From Streptomyces puniciscabiei (lineage in GTDB: Bacteria > Actinomycetota > Actinomycetes > Streptomycetales > Streptomycetaceae): 64,000 bases of DNA. A model generated the notes under the pieces. That model searched no databases, had not been told where the DNA came from, and saw only the letters and a list, made by a program, of their open reading frames with translations. How positions within the stretch are numbered: the first letter of the stretch is position 1; every line of letters begins with the position of its first letter. Positions 60,830 to 64,000 of this stretch are shown piece by piece. A program made the translations under genes and the position numbers. The stretch lies in contig NZ_VFNX01000001.1 in the NCBI RefSeq assembly GCF_006715785.1, positions 4,258,001 to 4,322,000 on the forward strand. Direction: 5' to 3'.

Positions 60830-60858
60830 GACCGACTGTCACACCCCGCCGGTACCGT
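60830..60858 (+). promoter_or_regulatory. possible leaderless promoter of the RecD-like gene
   Basis: TACCGT (60853-60858) ends 6 nt before the ATG at 60865, with TGACCG-like sequence about 18 bp upstream. No Shine-Dalgarno is present, consistent with a leaderless mRNA. Confidence 0.45.
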
Positions 60859-60864
60859 CGAATC

Positions 60865-63123
60865 ATGGCTCGACAGGCGGGGACCCAGAGCGGTGAGCGG
60901 CGGCTCGCGACGCTGGAAGGCGTGCTGGAACGGATCACGTACGCCAACGAGGAGAACGGATACACCGTCGCCCGGGTGGACACCGGCAGAGGCGGCGGCG
61001 ACCTGCTCACGGTCGTCGGCGCGCTGCTCGGTGCCCAGGTGGGGGAGTCCCTGCGGATGGAGGGGCGCTGGGGGTCCCATCCCCAGTACGGCAAGCAGTT
61101 CCACTGCGAGAACTACACGACCGTCCTGCCCGCCACCGTCCAGGGCATCCGGCGTTATCTCGGATCCGGCCTCGTCAAGGGCATCGGACCCGTGTTCGCC
61201 GACCGGATCACCCAGCATTTCGGGCTCGACACCCTCCGGATCATCGAGGAGGAGCCCAAGCGGCTCGTCGAGGTTCCCGGTCTCGGCCCCAAGCGGACCA
61301 AGAAGATCGCCGAGGCCTGGGAGGAGCAGAAGGCGATCAAGGAGGTCATGCTCTTCCTGCAGACGGTCGAGGTGTCCACGTCCATCGCCGTGCGGATCTA
61401 CAAGAAGTACGGGGACGCGTCGATCCGGATCGTCAAGGAGCAGCCGTACCGCCTCGCCGCCGACGTCTGGGGCATCGGCTTCCTCACCGCCGACAAGATC
61501 GCCCAGTCCGTCGGCATCCCGCACGACAGCCCGGAGCGGGTGAAAGCCGGGTTGCAGTACGCCTTGTCCCAGTCCGCCGACCAGGGCCACTGCTTCCTTC
61601 CCGAGGAGCGGCTGATCTCCGACGCGGTGAAGCTGCTCGCCGTCGACACCGGGCTTGTCATCGAGTGCCTCGCCGAGCTGGCCCAGCCACCGGACGACGA
61701 CGGCGACCCCGGTGTGGTGAGGGAGAAGGTACCCGGGCCGGACGGGGACGCCTCCGAACCCGTCACCGCCGTCTACCTGGTGCCCTTCCACCGCGCCGAG
61801 CTCTCCCTCTCCTCCCAGCTCCTCCGCCTCCTGCGCACGGACCAGGACCGGATGCCGGGGTTCCGGGACGTGGCGTGGGACAAGGCCCTCGGCTGGCTGA
61901 AAGGCCGTACCGGCGCCGACCTCGCCCCGGAGCAGGAGGCCGCGGTCAGGCTCGCGCTCACCGAGAAGGTCGCCGTGCTCACCGGCGGACCCGGCTGCGG
62001 CAAGTCCTTCACCGTCCGCTCCATCGTGGAGCTGGCCCGGGCCAAGCGTGCCAAGGTGCTGCTCGCCGCGCCCACCGGGCGGGCCGCCAAGCGCCTGTCC
62101 GAGCTGACCGGCGCCGAGGCCTCCACCGTCCACCGGCTGCTGGAGCTGAAGCCCGGCGGGGACGCCGCCTATGACCGGGACCGGCCGCTCGATGCCGATC
62201 TGGTCGTGGTCGACGAGGCGTCCATGCTCGATCTGCTGCTCGCCAACAAGCTGGTCAAAGCCGTGCCGCCCGGCGCCCATCTCCTCTTCGTCGGTGACGT
62301 CGACCAGTTGCCCAGTGTCGGTGCCGGCGAGGTGCTGCGCGACCTGCTCGCGGAGGGCAGTCCCCTCCCCGCCGTCCGGCTCACCCGGGTCTTCCGGCAG
62401 GCCCAGCAGTCCGGTGTGGTCACCAACGCGCACCGGATCAACGCGGGGCAGCATCCGCTCACCGACGGGATGAAGGACTTCTTCCTCTTCGTGGAGGACG
62501 ACACGGAGGAGGCCGGGCGGCTCACCGTGGACGTGGCGGCCCGGCGGATTCCGGCCAGGTTCGGTCTCGATCCGCGCCGGGATGTGCAGGTGCTCGCGCC
62601 GATGCACCGGGGGCCGGCCGGCGCCGGAGTGCTGAACGGGCTGCTCCAGCAGGCCATCACGCCCGGCCGGCCCGATCTGCCCGAGAAGCGGTTCGGCGGC
62701 CGGGTCTTCCGCGTCGGCGACAAGGTCACCCAGATTCGCAACAATTACGAGAAAGGGAAGAACGGTGTCTTCAACGGCACCGTGGGTGTCGTCACCTCGC
62801 TCGATCCGGTCGACCAGCGGCTCACGGTGCTGACGGACGAGGACGAGGAGGTTCCGTACGAGTTCGACGAACTGGACGAACTGGCCCATGCGTACGCGGT
62901 GACCATCCACCGCTCGCAGGGCAGTGAATATCCCGCTGTGGTGATTCCCGTCACGACCGGGGCATGGATGATGCTGCAGCGGAACCTGCTGTACACGGCG
63001 GTGACACGGGCCAAACGGCTGGTCGTCCTCGTCGGTTCACGCAAGGCGATCGGACAGGCGGTGCGCACGGTGTCCGCGGGACGGCGTTGCACGGCACTGG
63101 ACTTCCGGCTGCACGGCTCCTGA
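60865..63123 (+). CDS. RecD2-type ATP-dependent DNA helicase
   Basis: A 752-residue superfamily 1B helicase (RecD/TraA-like, RecD2 class without RecBC). N-terminal OB-like region and helix-hairpin-helix repeats (EVPGLGPKRTKKIAEAW, about residues 133-150), then motor motifs: Walker A LTGGPGCGKSFT (K380), LVVVDEASMLD, FVGDVDQLPSVGAG, RLTRVFRQ, and motif VI region YAVTIHRSQGSEYPAV with YTAVTRAKRL. RecD2 enzymes unwind 5'-3' and are linked to DNA repair and mismatch handling. Single gene. Confidence 0.94.
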   Translation: MARQAGTQSGERRLATLEGVLERITYANEENGYTVARVDTGRGGGDLLTVVGALLGAQVGESLRMEGRWGSHPQYGKQFHCENYTTVLPATVQGIRRYLGSGLVKGIGPVFADRITQHFGLDTLRIIEEEPKRLVEVPGLGPKRTKKIAEAWEEQKAIKEVMLFLQTVEVSTSIAVRIYKKYGDASIRIVKEQPYRLAADVWGIGFLTADKIAQSVGIPHDSPERVKAGLQYALSQSADQGHCFLPEERLISDAVKLLAVDTGLVIECLAELAQPPDDDGDPGVVREKVPGPDGDASEPVTAVYLVPFHRAELSLSSQLLRLLRTDQDRMPGFRDVAWDKALGWLKGRTGADLAPEQEAAVRLALTEKVAVLTGGPGCGKSFTVRSIVELARAKRAKVLLAAPTGRAAKRLSELTGAEASTVHRLLELKPGGDAAYDRDRPLDADLVVVDEASMLDLLLANKLVKAVPPGAHLLFVGDVDQLPSVGAGEVLRDLLAEGSPLPAVRLTRVFRQAQQSGVVTNAHRINAGQHPLTDGMKDFFLFVEDDTEEAGRLTVDVAARRIPARFGLDPRRDVQVLAPMHRGPAGAGVLNGLLQQAITPGRPDLPEKRFGGRVFRVGDKVTQIRNNYEKGKNGVFNGTVGVVTSLDPVDQRLTVLTDEDEEVPYEFDELDELAHAYAVTIHRSQGSEYPAVVIPVTTGAWMMLQRNLLYTAVTRAKRLVVLVGSRKAIGQAVRTVSAGRRCTALDFRLHGS

Positions 63124-63226
63124 CCTGCCGCTGAGCAGGTGCTGCGACCCGCATCACAAAAAATGATCGATCAAATGAGTCGTGAAGGTCACAGAGCACT
63201 TCCAGATGCCGTTCGGAGGGGGCAGG

Positions 63227-63313
63227 ATGAGCAGGTTGGCGGCACTGAGTGCCGCCAATAGGCCCAATGGTCGACCCCGAGTGCACTCTCCTGAGCCAAA
63301 TGGGGGATGGTAG
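63227..63313 (+). CDS. possible 28-codon small ORF upstream of citrate synthase
   Basis: ATG 63227 follows GGAGGG at 6 nt and encodes a 28-residue basic peptide beginning MSRLAALSAANRPNGRPR, stopping 50 nt before the citrate synthase GTG. Third-position G/C is only about 57 percent, so coding status is doubtful. The GGCGGCAC hairpin (63238-63256) lies inside it. It may be a leader ORF in the gltA 5' region. Confidence 0.35.
   Translation: MSRLAALSAANRPNGRPRVHSPEPNGGW
63238..63256. promoter_or_regulatory. hairpin in the citrate synthase leader
   Basis: GGCGGCAC-TGA-GTGCCGCC, perfect 8-bp arms, about 115 bp after the helicase stop and 108 bp before citrate synthase. Could be a late terminator or a leader structure. 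A TGATCGATCA palindrome also lies at 63163-63172. Confidence 0.4.
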
Positions 63314-63363
63314 AGACAGTCAGGGCACCTCGAAGATGAGGCACTACGTCGGTGAGGGAAGAC

Positions 63364-64000
63364 GTGAGCGACAACTCTGTAGTACTGCGGTACGGCGACG
63401 GCGAGTACACCTACCCGGTGGTCGACAGCACCGTCGGCGACAAGGGCTTCGACATCGGGAAGCTCCGCGCCCAGACCGGGCTGGTGACCCTGGACAGCGG
63501 GTACGGCAACACGGCCGCCTACAAATCCGCGGTCACCTACCTCGACGGCGAGGCGGGCATCCTCCGCTACCGCGGCTACCCCATCGAGCAGCTGGCGGAG
63601 CGCTCCACCTTCCTCGAGGTGGCGTACCTGCTGATCAACGGTGAGCTGCCCACCGTCGACGAGCTCTCGACGTTCAAGAACGACATCACGCGGCACACCC
63701 TGCTGCACGAGGACGTCAAGAACTTCTACAAGGGCTTCCCGCGCGACGCCCACCCGATGGCCATGCTGTCCTCGGTGGTCTCGGCGCTGTCCACCTTCTA
63801 CCAGGACAGCCACAACCCGTTCGACGAGAAGCAGCGCGACCTCTCCACGATCCGGCTGCTCGCCAAGCTGCCGACGATCGCGGCGTACGCGTACAAGAAG
63901 TCGATCGGTCACCCGTTCGTCTACCCGCGCAACGACCTCGGCTACGTCGAGAACTTCCTGCGCATGACCTTCTCGGTCCCGGCGCAGGAGTTCGAGCTGG
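63364..64000 (+). CDS. gltA: citrate synthase, truncated by the window edge
   Basis: The first 212 residues of a type I/II citrate synthase that condenses oxaloacetate and acetyl-CoA. Matches include ATYLDGEAGILRYRGYPIEQLA-like YLDGEAGILRYRGYP (about residues 60-75), the N-terminal GLVTLDSGYGNTAAYKSAVT, and FYKGFPRDAHPMAMLSSVVSALS. The catalytic His and Asp lie beyond the window. GTG 63364 follows GAGGGAAGAC. By position next to the RecD-like gene it is the primary Streptomyces citrate synthase as I recall it. Confidence 0.95.
   Translation, partial: MSDNSVVLRYGDGEYTYPVVDSTVGDKGFDIGKLRAQTGLVTLDSGYGNTAAYKSAVTYLDGEAGILRYRGYPIEQLAERSTFLEVAYLLINGELPTVDELSTFKNDITRHTLLHEDVKNFYKGFPRDAHPMAMLSSVVSALSTFYQDSHNPFDEKQRDLSTIRLLAKLPTIAAYAYKKSIGHPFVYPRNDLGYVENFLRMTFSVPAQEFEL

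Overview
The window is high-GC actinobacterial chromosome with strong G/C third-codon bias, frequent GTG starts, ATGA/GTGA stop-start overlaps and many secreted proteins. It is almost certainly Streptomyces. The desferrioxamine cluster beside a GH20 hexosaminidase, followed by the leucine/isovalerate carboxylase operon and, far to the right, a RecD-like helicase and citrate synthase, matches my memory of the S. coelicolor/S. lividans core chromosome (SCO27xx, inverted here). I had no database to confirm this.

Left part (1-26.8 kb). A DUF4429 gene and a GH20 N-acetylhexosaminidase diverge from a DasR-type (dre) site. A LysM cell-wall enzyme follows. Next comes the siderophore locus: desA-desB-desC-desD in overlapping frames behind a perfect iron-box palindrome, then a ferrisiderophore reductase and the lipoprotein desE behind a second box. 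An operon of acyl-CoA dehydrogenase, HMG-CoA lyase and both methylcrotonyl-CoA carboxylase subunits diverges from a TetR gene with two operator palindromes. After a broken Uma2-type gene come a second acyl-CoA dehydrogenase, an acyl-CoA thioesterase, a conserved gene of unknown role and a PucR-type regulator. The regulator diverges from a three-gene operon (sodium:solute symporter, ureohydrolase, ThDP decarboxylase) that I read as catabolism of arginine or another guanidino compound.

Middle (26.8-49.7 kb) is more accessory. It holds a small secreted I36-like protein, two membrane-anchored helix-turn-helix genes overlapping each other, an XRE/DUF397/HATPase trio of the whiJ type, a Rpn-like PD-(D/E)xK nuclease with a 12-bp tandem repeat, a GT39 membrane glycosyltransferase, a class-A beta-lactamase-fold hydrolase followed by a 24-bp minisatellite, a phytase-like secreted protein, and a fused double ABC exporter with one degenerate ATP site. 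Further on are a GH3 N-acetylglucosaminidase, a lipoprotein, an MFS exporter, a dispersed Streptomyces-type repeat, a TIM-barrel isomerase and a MarR-GNAT fusion. A Gly/Trp/Asp-repeat secreted peptide with a strong promoter then sits beside an FAD monooxygenase.

Right part (49.6-64 kb). A perfect 146-bp direct repeat copies the junction of the monooxygenase and a convergent LacI gene. That LacI diverges from a Gfo/Idh oxidoreductase, DUF993 and isomerase operon of unknown substrate. A 19-bp-stem terminator separates it from a complete ribose operon (rbsR-rbsA-rbsCB-rbsK-rbsD) in which permease and binding protein are one polypeptide. A RecD2-type helicase and the start of citrate synthase close the window. 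I saw no tRNA, rRNA, CRISPR array, prophage or intact insertion sequence.
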